DNA of 28,862 nt from an uncultured Dorea sp. (GCA_910584265.1 CAJTZE010000043.1:1-28862), one strand, 5' to 3'. Counted from the stretch's first letter, positions 15,200-23,704 are shown. A program made the numbers and translations. Notes: generated by a model from the letters alone, not told the origin.

Positions 15200-15805
15200 A
15201 TGGGAGATTTTAATATTTGGGCAGCATCCAAGACATTAAACGGCTTTGCCGCAGATGAGATCATATCCTGTCTGCAGAAATCAATCCGCAGGGCAATGGT
15301 AGAGGAAGCCTGCCAATACGCCTATGAGCTGTATGTATCCGGGCCGGTTTTTTTAGATAAAATGTGGAGAAGACTGCTTACGATTTCCGTAGAGGATGTA
15401 GGTTTCGGCAACCTGGACGCGGCAGTTCAGGTGAATACCATGAACGAAATGCGTAAAAACTTTCCATATGACGATGGCGACCAGCCGATGTATTTCATCC
15501 ACGCAATCCGCATTCTCTGTGAGAGTGAAAAAGACCGCTCCAGCGATTATCTGAAAAATATCATTATCAAAGAGGCCGCTATGGGCAAGGTGCCGGAGAT
15601 TCTGGATGTGGCTCTGGATAAGCATACTAAGCGCGGCCAGGAGATGGGCCGAGGCTCCAGGCACTTCTTTGAGGAGGGAACCAAGGTAATTCCGCAGCTT
15701 AAGATTGATAACGATTACAGAGAGCGTTACGGAAAGATCCTGGAAACATATAGTCCGGACAAAAATGTACCGACTGCATTCAAATATAATTCTGGTCAAT
15801 ACTAA
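15200..15805 (+). CDS. Free-standing protein resembling the C-terminal region of RarA/MgsA
   Basis: A 201-residue soluble, mostly helical protein. Residues 20-75 (EIISCLQKSIRRAMVEEACQ and LLTISVEDVGFGNLDAA) recall the clamp-loader-like C-terminal part of RarA/MgsA, where the equivalent reads ASEDIGLADPQAL. The late LDKHTKRGQEMGRGSRHF parallels the RarA tail before its YPHDY motif. No Walker motifs or AAA domain are present, so this is that region alone. It follows EIIA by two bases with a ribosome site inside that gene, so it belongs to the sugar operon. What a recombination-factor module does there is unknown. The assignment rests on pattern memory and is tentative; the gene itself is certain. 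Confidence 0.75.
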   Translation: MGDFNIWAASKTLNGFAADEIISCLQKSIRRAMVEEACQYAYELYVSGPVFLDKMWRRLLTISVEDVGFGNLDAAVQVNTMNEMRKNFPYDDGDQPMYFIHAIRILCESEKDRSSDYLKNIIIKEAAMGKVPEILDVALDKHTKRGQEMGRGSRHFFEEGTKVIPQLKIDNDYRERYGKILETYSPDKNVPTAFKYNSGQY

Positions 15806-15837
15806 TTGGGACAGAATCATTATATTTGCTGAAGCAA

Positions 15838-15870
15838 GGCTGCTGCGGGTATGAGGTATCTGCGGCGGCC
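15838..15870 (+). terminator. Long GU-rich hairpin at the end of the PTS operon
   Basis: Fourteen consecutive pairs (five of them GU) join 15838-15851 to 15857-15870 around TGAGG, followed by TATATTT. It could be a weak terminator or attenuator separating the PTS genes from the flavoprotein gene, which starts 28 bases further. Confidence 0.5.
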
Positions 15871-15897
15871 TATATTTAAGCCAGAAGGAGAATAAGA

Positions 15898-17283
15898 ATG
15901 AAATATGACGTAATTATCATCGGTGCCGGACCAGGGGGAATTTTCTCGGCCTATGAGCTGATACAGCAGAATAAGAAACTGAAAATCGCAGTCTTTGAAT
16001 CCGGTTCCCCGCTGGAAAAAAGGCGATGCCCTATTGACGGGAGGAAGGTAAAATCCTGTATTAAGTGTCCTACCTGCGCAATCATGAGCGGATTCGGAGG
16101 GGCCGGCGCCTTTTCCGACGGGAAATATAATATCACCAACGACTTTGGCGGTACGCTGTATGAGCATATCGGCCGGGAGGAAGCCCTCAGCCTGATGCGG
16201 TATGTGGATGAAATCAATGTGTCCCACGGCGGCGAACGCACGAAGATGTATTCCACTGCCGGAACTCAGTTCAAGAAGATATGCCTTCAGAATAAATTAA
16301 AGCTCCTGGATGCGTCTGTACGTCACCTGGGAACGGATATCAACTATGTGGTATTGGAAAATCTGTATGATGAATTAAAAAATAAAATAGACTTCTATTT
16401 TCATACTCCAGTAGCAGAGATACAGGCCAATGAAGGCACATACCGGATTATCTGCAAAGAGCACAGTTATGACTGTGAGAGATGCATCATTTCTGTCGGG
16501 AGAAGTGGCAGCAAATGGATGGAGGGTGTGTGCAGGAGTCTGAATATCGAAACAAAATCAAACCGGGTAGATATCGGCGTCCGCGTTGAACTGCCGGCAG
16601 TAGTATTCTCCCATTTAACGGATGAACTGTATGAAAGCAAAATCGTCTACCGGACAGAGAAATTCGAGGATAATGTGCGCACTTTTTGCATGAATCCGTA
16701 TGGCATCGTGGTGAATGAAAATACCAACGGTATTATCACTGTAAACGGACACAGCTACGAAGGAGAGGATAAGCGGACTGAGAATACCAACTTCGCCCTG
16801 CTTGTGGCAAAGCATTTTTCCGAGCCTTTCAAGGACAGCAACGGATACGGCGAGAGCATCGCCCGTCTGTCCAATATGCTGGGCGGCGGCGTTATCGTGC
16901 AGCGGTTCGGCGATCTGGTGCGCGGACGGCGGACCAACGAAAAGCGTCTGGCTGAGAGTACGGTCATACCTACGCTGGCTGCAACACCAGGGGATCTAAG
17001 CCTGGTACTGCCGAAGCGTATTCTGGACGGCATAACTGAAATGGTCTACGCGCTGGATAAGATCGCTCCGGGTACCGCGAACGATGATACCCTGCTTTAC
17101 GGTGTTGAAGTCAAATTCTATAACATGGAAGTAGATATAGACGAGAATCTGGAGACCCGATATAGCGGACTTTATATCATCGGAGACGGAAGCGGCGTGA
17201 CTCACTCCCTGTCCCATGCATCAGCCAGCGGCATATACGCAGCAAGACAAATTGCCGGAAAATATACGGAAGAAAGGCGGTAA
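15898..17283 (+). CDS. FAD-dependent oxidoreductase of the COG2509 type
   Basis: A 461-residue flavoprotein. The Rossmann motif IIIGAGPGG is at 6-14 and the second FAD contact GLYIIGDGSGVTHSLSHA near 430-447. Between them, Cys44, Cys54, Cys57 and Cys60 (CPIDG, then CIKCPTC) precede GFGGAGAFSDGKYN, a combination typical of this uncharacterised dehydrogenase family. The redox partner and substrate are unknown; the cysteines could hold a metal or act in redox. GAAGGAG lies before the ATG. It follows the PTS operon after a hairpin and is three bases upstream of the YgjV-GNAT gene, so those two form a unit. Length is normal and no residue is obviously missing. Confidence 0.88.
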   Translation: MKYDVIIIGAGPGGIFSAYELIQQNKKLKIAVFESGSPLEKRRCPIDGRKVKSCIKCPTCAIMSGFGGAGAFSDGKYNITNDFGGTLYEHIGREEALSLMRYVDEINVSHGGERTKMYSTAGTQFKKICLQNKLKLLDASVRHLGTDINYVVLENLYDELKNKIDFYFHTPVAEIQANEGTYRIICKEHSYDCERCIISVGRSGSKWMEGVCRSLNIETKSNRVDIGVRVELPAVVFSHLTDELYESKIVYRTEKFEDNVRTFCMNPYGIVVNENTNGIITVNGHSYEGEDKRTENTNFALLVAKHFSEPFKDSNGYGESIARLSNMLGGGVIVQRFGDLVRGRRTNEKRLAESTVIPTLAATPGDLSLVLPKRILDGITEMVYALDKIAPGTANDDTLLYGVEVKFYNMEVDIDENLETRYSGLYIIGDGSGVTHSLSHASASGIYAARQIAGKYTEERR

Positions 17284-17286
17284 ATT

Positions 17287-17898
17287 ATGAACACAGCAGC
17301 CATCATAGAATTAGCGGGTTATTTAGGCTCTACATTAGTAGTCGTATCCATGCTCATGTCATCTGTGGTAAAATTAAGAGTCATCAATACGATAGGAAGC
17401 TGCATTTCAGCAGCATATGCGCTGATCATCCACTCCTATCCCCTGGCGCTTATGAATATATGCCTGATCATCATTAACTGCTATAATCTCGCAAAGCTAT
17501 TAAAGTCAGAGCAGCAGTATGAGCTGGTTCACACAAAGGCAGACGACTCATTCCCCGCATACTTTATTGCTCATTACAGGCAGGATATCCAGAATTTCTT
17601 CCATGAAGCGGATCTGAATGTCTCTGCCTCGGACACAGCTTATATTGTATGCTGCAAAACAGTGCCTGCCGGTCTGCTCCTTGGAACGCTGTCCGAAAAC
17701 GGCGTCTTCGATATTATCGTTGACTATACAACGCCCGCATACCGTGACTGTTCTATCGGAACATATTTATACTCCCAATTAACGACACAGGGAATTAAAA
17801 AACTTATTTATTCCGGCAAGTCCGAAAAGCATGAAGCTTATCTCCTAAAAATGGGCTTTGTTCCTGAAAACGGAGTATATAAGAAGCTGCTGGCATAA
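17287..17898 (+). CDS. YgjV-like membrane domain fused to a GNAT-type acetyltransferase domain
   Basis: A 203-residue protein. Residues 1-70 hold about three hydrophobic segments (IIELAGYLGSTLVVVSMLM, VINTIGSCISAAYALIIH, LALMNICLIIINCYNLAKLL) and resemble the YgjV family. Residues about 80-203 look like a GNAT fold: LLLGTL, then FDIIVDYTTPAYRDCSIGTY with the expected acceptor-site spacing, and the closing LLKMGFVPENGVYKKLL. So an acetyltransferase may be tethered at the membrane. Substrate unknown. It is coupled to the flavoprotein gene upstream, whose last codons (GAAAGGCGG) supply the ribosome site. Its own 3' end forms one arm of a convergent hairpin. Confidence 0.8.
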   Translation: MNTAAIIELAGYLGSTLVVVSMLMSSVVKLRVINTIGSCISAAYALIIHSYPLALMNICLIIINCYNLAKLLKSEQQYELVHTKADDSFPAYFIAHYRQDIQNFFHEADLNVSASDTAYIVCCKTVPAGLLLGTLSENGVFDIIVDYTTPAYRDCSIGTYLYSQLTTQGIKKLIYSGKSEKHEAYLLKMGFVPENGVYKKLLA

Positions 17899-17909
17899 CA
17901 GCAGCTTCT
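17882..17909. terminator. Hairpin between convergent genes
   Basis: AGAAGCTGCTG (17882-17892) and CAGCAGCTTCT (17899-17909) pair perfectly around GCATAA, which includes the TAA stop of the YgjV-GNAT gene. No clear T-run follows on either strand, but the position between two converging genes suits a shared terminator. Confidence 0.6.
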
Positions 17910-17913
17910 CAAT

Positions 17914-18366
17914 CTATTTCACCAGATTCTCCAACATTTCTAATGTCTCATCCAGATTCTCTTTATGCCAGTTGTTACTAAAGATTCCGCCTCTGCCCAG
18001 CATTCCGCTGAGTCTCATATCGCTTAACTCCTTCTGCTGTGCAGACAACATGATCACATCGTTTTCCGTTTCCACCGTAATCAAATAATTCAATCCACTT
18101 GGAGTTACTTCTATTTGTCTTATCGTATTTAACGGTATTTCCAATACGACCTCCTTCTTCAAATCCTGCATCATTTTACCAAAAGGTACCAGTACTAACG
18201 CATCCTTACATATTTGAAGCACAAAAAATTCATTGCTGCATCCCAGAAATTTTACAATGCTGTCGCTTAAGTTTTTAGGCGCGTAGCTTACTATAATATT
18301 TTTATTTTCTATAGGCATGTAACCCGCACTTTTAATAATTTCCCATACTTTCGTCTCTTTTGCCAT
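17914..18366 (-). CDS. Uncharacterised 150-residue protein
   Basis: I do not recognise this protein. It begins MAKETKVWEIIKSAGYMP and has a series of alternating hydrophobic strands between about 20 and 110 (KNIIVSYAP, FFVLQICKDALVLVPFG, VVLEIPLNTIRQIEV, LNYLITVETENDVIMLS), then a polar end with a closing helix LDETLEMLENLVK. The strand pattern with a late helix would fit a bacterial PH-like domain, which is a guess. No signal peptide or membrane helix. AGGAGG lies eight bases before the ATG, so translation should be strong. It is downstream of the LytTR response regulator on the same strand, 98 bases away, and may belong to that regulator's targets. Confidence 0.75.
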   Translation of the reverse strand: MAKETKVWEIIKSAGYMPIENKNIIVSYAPKNLSDSIVKFLGCSNEFFVLQICKDALVLVPFGKMMQDLKKEVVLEIPLNTIRQIEVTPSGLNYLITVETENDVIMLSAQQKELSDMRLSGMLGRGGIFSNNWHKENLDETLEMLENLVK

Positions 18367-18378
18367 TCCGGTTTCCTC

Positions 18379-18395
18379 CTAACATAATCTGTTAG
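18379..18395. promoter_or_regulatory. Inverted repeat before the 150-residue gene
   Basis: CTAACA-TAATC-TGTTAG, a perfect 6-bp inverted repeat, lies between a possible -10 (TATATT on the minus strand, near 18400) and the ribosome site. It could be an operator in the 5' leader; no binder is known. Confidence 0.35.
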
Positions 18396-18464
18396 AATCA
18401 ATATAACGAATTTGGCGGGATATGGGTAAATTCTGCGCAAACGGCCTTTTTCATGCCTAAACGG

Positions 18465-19199
18465 TCACAGAACCGTTAGCAGCGTATCTCTTAACCGTTT
18501 TGAAAACCAGCAGAACTCTCCGTTCTTCATCGTAATTTTTCTTTTTTTCATATCTACACATTCTATCTGGCCTGTGTTTATCAAATATGCCCTGTGTACC
18601 CTGAGAAACCCCTTTCCCAGCCGTTTCTCCAAATCCTGCATGCTTCCCACAAAATCCATTCTTCCGTTTAACCCATGAAGTAAAATACGATGTGTTTTGT
18701 CTGTTGTTTCAAAAAAAACAATCTCATCTATCGGGATATGGCGGACCACATCCATCATCTTTATAGTAAAATATGTTCTTTGCTCTCCCTGCTCCTGCCG
18801 GATACGCTCGGAAACGATTCCCAGACTCTTGCGTATCCCCTGAAACATCAATTCTTTATTCTCTTTTACAATATAGTCAAGGGCTTCCAGATGATACCGG
18901 AACGTCTCAAAGGCAAGCTCCCTAAATGCTGTCACATAGATCAGAAATCCTCTTGCATCCCGTTTCCTGATCTCCTGCCCCAGCGAAAAGCCATTCATCT
19001 TACATCCCTTTAGCTCCACGTCCAAAAAATAGATCCCCCTCTTTGCCGGTTCCTCCAGGCTGTTTAACAGTTCCTCCGGAGTCCCGGCCGCACACACAAT
19101 CTGCATGTCATAGCCTTCTATTAGAATCTCCTTTTCCAGCTCCCTCTGGATCGAAACTCTGGCTGTCTCTTCATCATCACATATGTAGACAGGAATCAT
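18465..19199 (-). CDS. LytTR-family response regulator (AgrA-like)
   Basis: A 244-residue two-component regulator. The receiver domain has Asp8 and Asp9 in the acid pocket and Asp60 (IYFLDVELKG) as phospho-acceptor; the LytTR DNA-binding domain covers about 140-244, with FFETTDKTHRILLHG and FLRVHRAYLINTGQIE typical. The frame is open further upstream, but GGAGG nine bases before the ATG at 19199, inside the kinase gene end, fixes the start. It is four bases downstream of the kinase gene and should act as its partner. LytTR proteins bind paired direct repeats near their targets; none stands out here. Repeated AAACGG motifs around 18440-18477 form a weak hairpin after the stop. Confidence 0.93.
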   Translation of the reverse strand: MIPVYICDDEETARVSIQRELEKEILIEGYDMQIVCAAGTPEELLNSLEEPAKRGIYFLDVELKGCKMNGFSLGQEIRKRDARGFLIYVTAFRELAFETFRYHLEALDYIVKENKELMFQGIRKSLGIVSERIRQEQGEQRTYFTIKMMDVVRHIPIDEIVFFETTDKTHRILLHGLNGRMDFVGSMQDLEKRLGKGFLRVHRAYLINTGQIECVDMKKRKITMKNGEFCWFSKRLRDTLLTVL

Positions 19200-19203
19200 A
19201 GGA

Positions 19204-20541
19204 TCATCCCTCCTGTATCTTAATTTCCTGAATAAATTCCCCATTCTCACAATTTGAAAATAAAAATACATGTTCATAGGAATCTACAATCCGCCGAAGA
19301 CTGACAAGACCCATCCCGCGCCCCTCTCCTTTCGTGGAATAGCCTTCCAGCCATATGTCATTTGCCGGCGCCTCATCTAATATCGGATTTTTTACCCGAA
19401 GCGTAGTGCATTGCTCATTTTGGCTCAGCATAACAGAAAAATACGGGCGCTCCGTTCCCTCCACCGCTTCCAGCGCATTATCCAGCAGGATCCCCGCCAT
19501 CCTGCAAAAGTCCCAGGCAGACACGTTAACCTTCTCTATCGGAGCTATCACCTCCAGATCACACCTAACCCGCCTGCTCTGCGCCCCGGCCGCTTTAGCT
19601 ACAAATAGTCCCTTTATCTCCAGATTCCTGATATTTCCTATCTGCGTAGTCTGCCTGATCTGGTTCCCTACCTGCTGTTCAAACGCGTCCATCATGCCGC
19701 TTACAAATTCCTGTACTGCTTCCAGATTCCCTTCCCTGGCCTGTACATAAACACCAGACATCATATTTTTATAATCATGCCGGAACATCCTCATATCCCG
19801 CTGCACGCTCTCCAGACTGCATATATAAAGCTCCTGCTGTTTTATGCTTAATTTCTGCTGTTCCATCTGTTTTTTCTGCATTCCATAGTTAAAAATACTA
19901 TACACAAGAAGCAGACATAAAAGAACCGCCATCGGATTATCATTATTCAGCAGCCTTCTTTCATTCGCCAGATAAATAGATACCAGCGGCAGCCCTGGCA
20001 ACAAAAAAGCCGCCGCCCTCCACCATTTTTTCTTCCCGGCGTCATATAAAAAATACTGAAGCACCTGATCTATTCTCATATGCTTCAGCAGCAATATCAT
20101 AACCGCAACGGCAATTGCACCGCCAAACCAATCATTGATCACATAACAAATAAGCTCCCAGAATACAGTCAGATCATAATTATGCGGCGTAATAAATCCG
20201 GTCATATGCTCCGCACATATATAAAAAAATTCGGCAACGGCGCTGATCACTATGCTGTCTCTCCATCTTGCCCTATATACAAAGCGTATCCATATCGTCC
20301 AAATTCCTACCAGCATATAATTGTACAAAACAAACATTACCTGCACTTGAACAAAACCATAATAAAAAAAAGAAGACGCCACTAGCGAAATGAATAATTC
20401 ATACACTACTATAAACAGGCATGTCCTTTTCTTATTTCCCCTTCCCCCCATAGAGCTCCGGAATAACAGCACATGCATTACGTACTCCAGCACGCCCGCA
20501 AGTAAATTTACCCGCGCAATATTTCCAAAGGTTAATTCCAT
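19204..20541 (-). CDS. GHKL sensor histidine kinase (AgrC-like)
   Basis: A 445-residue membrane sensor. Six or so hydrophobic segments cover residues 1-220, followed by a coiled linker rich in Gln and Lys, the phospho-site FRHDYKN (His255), the N-box DNALEA (354-359) and the G-box STKGEGRGMGL (402-412). This is the layout of peptide-sensing kinases such as AgrC. GGGAGGGG lies six bases before the ATG. It is translated with the LytTR regulator. No AgrB-type processing enzyme or AgrD peptide gene is found next to it, so the signal is unknown and may come from elsewhere in the genome or another cell. Confidence 0.93.
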   Translation of the reverse strand: MELTFGNIARVNLLAGVLEYVMHVLLFRSSMGGRGNKKRTCLFIVVYELFISLVASSFFYYGFVQVQVMFVLYNYMLVGIWTIWIRFVYRARWRDSIVISAVAEFFYICAEHMTGFITPHNYDLTVFWELICYVINDWFGGAIAVAVMILLLKHMRIDQVLQYFLYDAGKKKWWRAAAFLLPGLPLVSIYLANERRLLNNDNPMAVLLCLLLVYSIFNYGMQKKQMEQQKLSIKQQELYICSLESVQRDMRMFRHDYKNMMSGVYVQAREGNLEAVQEFVSGMMDAFEQQVGNQIRQTTQIGNIRNLEIKGLFVAKAAGAQSRRVRCDLEVIAPIEKVNVSAWDFCRMAGILLDNALEAVEGTERPYFSVMLSQNEQCTTLRVKNPILDEAPANDIWLEGYSTKGEGRGMGLVSLRRIVDSYEHVFLFSNCENGEFIQEIKIQEG

Positions 20542-20565
20542 TTAAATCCCCTCCCTAACTGCTCC

Positions 20566-20579
20566 TGTACCTTTGTACA
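20566..20579. promoter_or_regulatory. Inverted repeat before the kinase gene
   Basis: TGTAC-CTTT-GTACA lies 25 bases upstream of the kinase ATG, between it and the terminator of the preceding gene. It could be an operator or a short leader hairpin; evidence is only the symmetry. Confidence 0.3.
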
Positions 20580-20601
20580 CAATAAATCCTTATAGAAGTA
20601 T

Positions 20602-20634
20602 GGAAAACGGAGAGCCTTACGCTCTCCGTTTTCC
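20602..20634 (-). terminator. Terminator of the HEPN-like/NTPase operon
   Basis: GGAAAACGGAGAGC (20602-20615) and GCTCTCCGTTTTCC (20621-20634) form a perfect 14-bp stem with a five-base loop right at the NTPase stop codon. The T-rich part lies within the stem. It separates this module from the two-component genes downstream. Confidence 0.75.
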
Positions 20635-23261
20635 TATTTCAGCAACAAAGAAAGCACCTTTGGACGCGCACCTTTTTCATATTTAAATTTTAAAGCATGC
20701 CTGATAATTTCCGGCAAATAATATCGATCATTATCTATTTTTAAATAGCCTTCCTGTTTCATAATCTTTTCTTCTGTCTGAGTAAGATTAAACGTAACCG
20801 CCGAAAACGGTAAAACTTTTTTTTCTTCCGATGCATGTTCTAATTTGTCAAAAATCGGCCCCAGTGCTTTAATTTCATCTCTTATTTCGCCAATCTTATC
20901 ATTAGAACAATTTGAAACCGCCTTTCGGATTTCTGTCGGCATCAAATATCTGTCCGCATACACTGCTTTACCTGCATGCGCAGTTGCCTTTTCCAAAAAT
21001 CTGATAATATCACGCGCCTGTAGCTGTCCGTTAAAATCTGATAATGCCGCCAAAATCCATCTTGAAGAATATGCTTCATTAGATGTCGGCTTTCCCAGTT
21101 TAACTCCCCATAATTTATTAAGCGTCTGTTCAATTACTTCTCCCGGCGCCATTTCAATTGGTATATTTTCCTGATAAAAATCTGATACCGCCTGACTTGT
21201 CAGCCATGCTGCCAATCTTAATGCCTCCGTATTAGACCATTGCAATTCAACAGCACGGTATAAAGAATAAAATTGTTCATAATTAATCGTTAATGAATCC
21301 CGTGCCATATCTTTTCTTAGAAATATTATAAGACCTATATTATGATAGGTTATTTTTACTTCGTCAACTAGATCCCTGCATAATGCCCTGATCGCATTTT
21401 TCTCGTTTTCCGACGATATTGTATGCTCAAAAATCTCTTCCAGCCCATCTAGTAAAAATACAATCTTAATATGTTTATATTTCAATTCCTCCTCAAGTTT
21501 TTCCAACGACTGATATGTTTTATCAAATGCATTTAAAATAACTTTTTTCCATATTTCTTTCCACTCTAAAATATCATGGTCTTTTCTTACATGCATTAAC
21601 AGCATATCTTTACTGTCCACATACACCGAATTACTAATTTGCCCTTTCGTCCCACATTGGTTGCAAGCAGCTATGGCATTTTTTATAACTTCAGGAAATC
21701 CTCCCGCATTTCCCGAGGCCAAGAGAGGAACTGTCAGTATACATTCATCGTTACTCAAATCTTTCGCTGCCAGTTTATTTTTACTCATTCGTTCAACAAA
21801 TTTTTCCCAATATCTCTCCCTTAATATTTCTCTGTACAAAAACGTCTTTCCAGAGCCTTTCGCACCCATAATTACCGTGTTTGGAAGACTATTTTTATAC
21901 TTTCTAATTAAATTCTGAATTGACTCCGTCATCAATACTTCAAATGTTCCATTCCCTTCTGCTGTTATTTGATTTGCGGCAAACTCATGAATTTTATTTA
22001 TCACATCGTTTCTTGATATCTTTAAAATATCTCCTTTTGTTTCCTTGGAAACCATATAACTATTTTTGACAATTTCAGAAATATTTTTGTAAAAATCTCT
22101 ACCGCTTAAATTTGCCATTATTTTAGGCAGTGTTTCCAAGTGCACCAATTCACTTGCAAATGGAAGCTCCGTCACTATATCATCCATTATAGAATCATCG
22201 CCTTCAATTACATTCGGATGATAAACGGCAATTAATTCGCTGATAATTTCAGCAGTATTCATTCCATTTTGCACCATAGTCAGTAAAACTTCTGGTATTT
22301 TAGAATTTTCATTCAATGGCAGACCTTTGCTCAACTGCTGTAAAAGTGTCTCTGTTCCTTTGACAGACTGGTAAGACGTTGATGTCACGAGATATTTTTT
22401 TACCCTGGGATCAAAAAGCAACGGCGCAGAAAACTCGCTTAACCCTGCCCTCAAGTCAATCAACACCAGCCCCGCATTTACTTTCTCTCCTAATTTTGAT
22501 AAAACTTCCGCTAATATATATTTTTTATTATAACTAATCGCAAGACTTTCAGGGCTTGCGTACATATCAAGCAACTGTTCCACATATCTATACGTTGGTA
22601 AAACAATATGCTCTGTCCTTCCCCTCTCTGTCTCTATTTTAACAATCAATTCCGATACTTTATCTACAATCAATTCAATAATTTCATCCACATTCTCCTT
22701 TTCCTGCGTAACTTCCAAAAGATCCAAAAAGCTAAATACCGATTCTTCCTGTTTCATAGTAAGCCACGTAATTCCAGGTGCCTCAATATCCGCATCAATG
22801 ATAAGAAGTTTCTGACCATTCTCTAAATTATTCAACTCAGACCACGCTTTAACAAAGGCCAATAAAGATAATGTTCGTCCTACTCCTCCCTTATATGAAT
22901 GAAAAGCAACAACAGGTACTCCCGGTAACTCCTTTTCTATTAACTCACTATTATATGCTGTCTTCTGATACAAAACATTCCTAAAAAGTGGTGTGGCTAC
23001 GCTATTATCTTCCTCATCCTCAGCAATTCTAAAAGACACCTCTAAACATTCACCTGATAAATCCAAAAATATTCTTTCGCCATCATATTTTTTCCCAAAA
23101 ACCTGCAATAATATTTTTTTAGCAGATGTCTCCGCTTGTCCTTCTTTTAAATGAATAATTACTTCGTCAGTATATATTTCGGTATAAGAAATCACTCCCT
23201 GCCACTTATCTTTATTTAACAACAATTCTCTTTCTATATCTTTCCATGTATATAACATCAT
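20634..23261 (-). CDS. Large protein with two NTPase domains (ParA/MinD-like plus STAND-like), possible defence gene
   Basis: An 875-residue soluble protein. Residues 1-110 are unassigned. A ParA/MinD/CpsD-type domain follows: deviant Walker A YKGGVGRT (123-130), DADIEAPG (156-163) and the switch region VLIDLRAG (266-273). A second, unrelated P-loop has MGAKGSGKT (465-473), Walker B IVFLLDGLEEIF (600-611), and FLRKDMARDS with NYEQF (647-664), then AVELQWSNTEALRLAAWLT, as in STAND/KAP-like ATPases of conflict systems. The C-terminal 180 residues look like a winged-helix or helical extension. The start overlaps the stop of the HEPN-like gene by four bases, so the two are coupled. The DNA is visibly more AT-rich than its neighbours. 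No characterised system with this exact layout comes to mind; a role in antiviral defence is inference. Confidence 0.85.
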   Translation of the reverse strand: MMLYTWKDIERELLLNKDKWQGVISYTEIYTDEVIIHLKEGQAETSAKKILLQVFGKKYDGERIFLDLSGECLEVSFRIAEDEEDNSVATPLFRNVLYQKTAYNSELIEKELPGVPVVAFHSYKGGVGRTLSLLAFVKAWSELNNLENGQKLLIIDADIEAPGITWLTMKQEESVFSFLDLLEVTQEKENVDEIIELIVDKVSELIVKIETERGRTEHIVLPTYRYVEQLLDMYASPESLAISYNKKYILAEVLSKLGEKVNAGLVLIDLRAGLSEFSAPLLFDPRVKKYLVTSTSYQSVKGTETLLQQLSKGLPLNENSKIPEVLLTMVQNGMNTAEIISELIAVYHPNVIEGDDSIMDDIVTELPFASELVHLETLPKIMANLSGRDFYKNISEIVKNSYMVSKETKGDILKISRNDVINKIHEFAANQITAEGNGTFEVLMTESIQNLIRKYKNSLPNTVIMGAKGSGKTFLYREILRERYWEKFVERMSKNKLAAKDLSNDECILTVPLLASGNAGGFPEVIKNAIAACNQCGTKGQISNSVYVDSKDMLLMHVRKDHDILEWKEIWKKVILNAFDKTYQSLEKLEEELKYKHIKIVFLLDGLEEIFEHTISSENEKNAIRALCRDLVDEVKITYHNIGLIIFLRKDMARDSLTINYEQFYSLYRAVELQWSNTEALRLAAWLTSQAVSDFYQENIPIEMAPGEVIEQTLNKLWGVKLGKPTSNEAYSSRWILAALSDFNGQLQARDIIRFLEKATAHAGKAVYADRYLMPTEIRKAVSNCSNDKIGEIRDEIKALGPIFDKLEHASEEKKVLPFSAVTFNLTQTEEKIMKQEGYLKIDNDRYYLPEIIRHALKFKYEKGARPKVLSLLLK

Positions 23262-23704
23262 TGTCTTCTCATCCCTTCTTTAATCCAACAGGCAATATCA
23301 TTTAACGAGTCCTCTATCTTTTCTTCCTTGTCTAATTGTTTTTCTTGTGTTTTAATACAATATCGGTAAAACTGGTGATAGTTTTCTGTATCCACAATAT
23401 TTTTATGTACAGTTTTCAATCGTGGGAATTTAAAATTTCCCTGTTGTCCTAACTCCTTTAATATTTTTTCCAGATTGTGAGACTTCAAAATTTTTATCCT
23501 TTTATCATCAGTGCCTTCTAAAATTTTTCGGGGATCTTCTTCGTTCCATTTATCCAATAATTTATATTTTAAACCGCATTCCACGCTATAAATCAATAAT
23601 AATCTTCTGCTGTTTATATCTGCATTTTCGCCTTTAAGCCGTTTATATGACTGGTAATGCTTCTCGTATCCTTTTCTATAATCTCTCTTATCTGCAATCA
23701 GCAT
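23258..23704 (-). CDS. Small helical HEPN-like protein, partner of the dual NTPase
   Basis: A 148-residue, charged, helical protein. SRRLLLIYSVECGLKYKLL (residues 32-50) followed by KSHNLEKILKELG (74-86) resembles the paired helices of HEPN-type proteins, where the pattern is YAxE-x-LLK then HxL-x-xL. Two Arg-to-His spacings fit the R-X4-6-H RNase motif: Arg69 to His76 and Arg95 to His100, but neither has the usual polar residue after Arg, so catalysis is uncertain. AAAGGAA lies about ten bases before the ATG. It is the first gene of the pair and is translationally coupled to the NTPase. It could be an RNase effector, an adaptor or an antitoxin-like protein. Confidence 0.7.
   Translation of the reverse strand: MLIADKRDYRKGYEKHYQSYKRLKGENADINSRRLLLIYSVECGLKYKLLDKWNEEDPRKILEGTDDKRIKILKSHNLEKILKELGQQGNFKFPRLKTVHKNIVDTENYHQFYRYCIKTQEKQLDKEEKIEDSLNDIACWIKEGMRRQ

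Noticed and set aside
18367..18464. AgrD-type peptide gene near the kinase/regulator pair
   Set aside because: Neither this gap nor 20542-20633 holds a short frame with a ribosome site and an amphipathic-peptide pattern.
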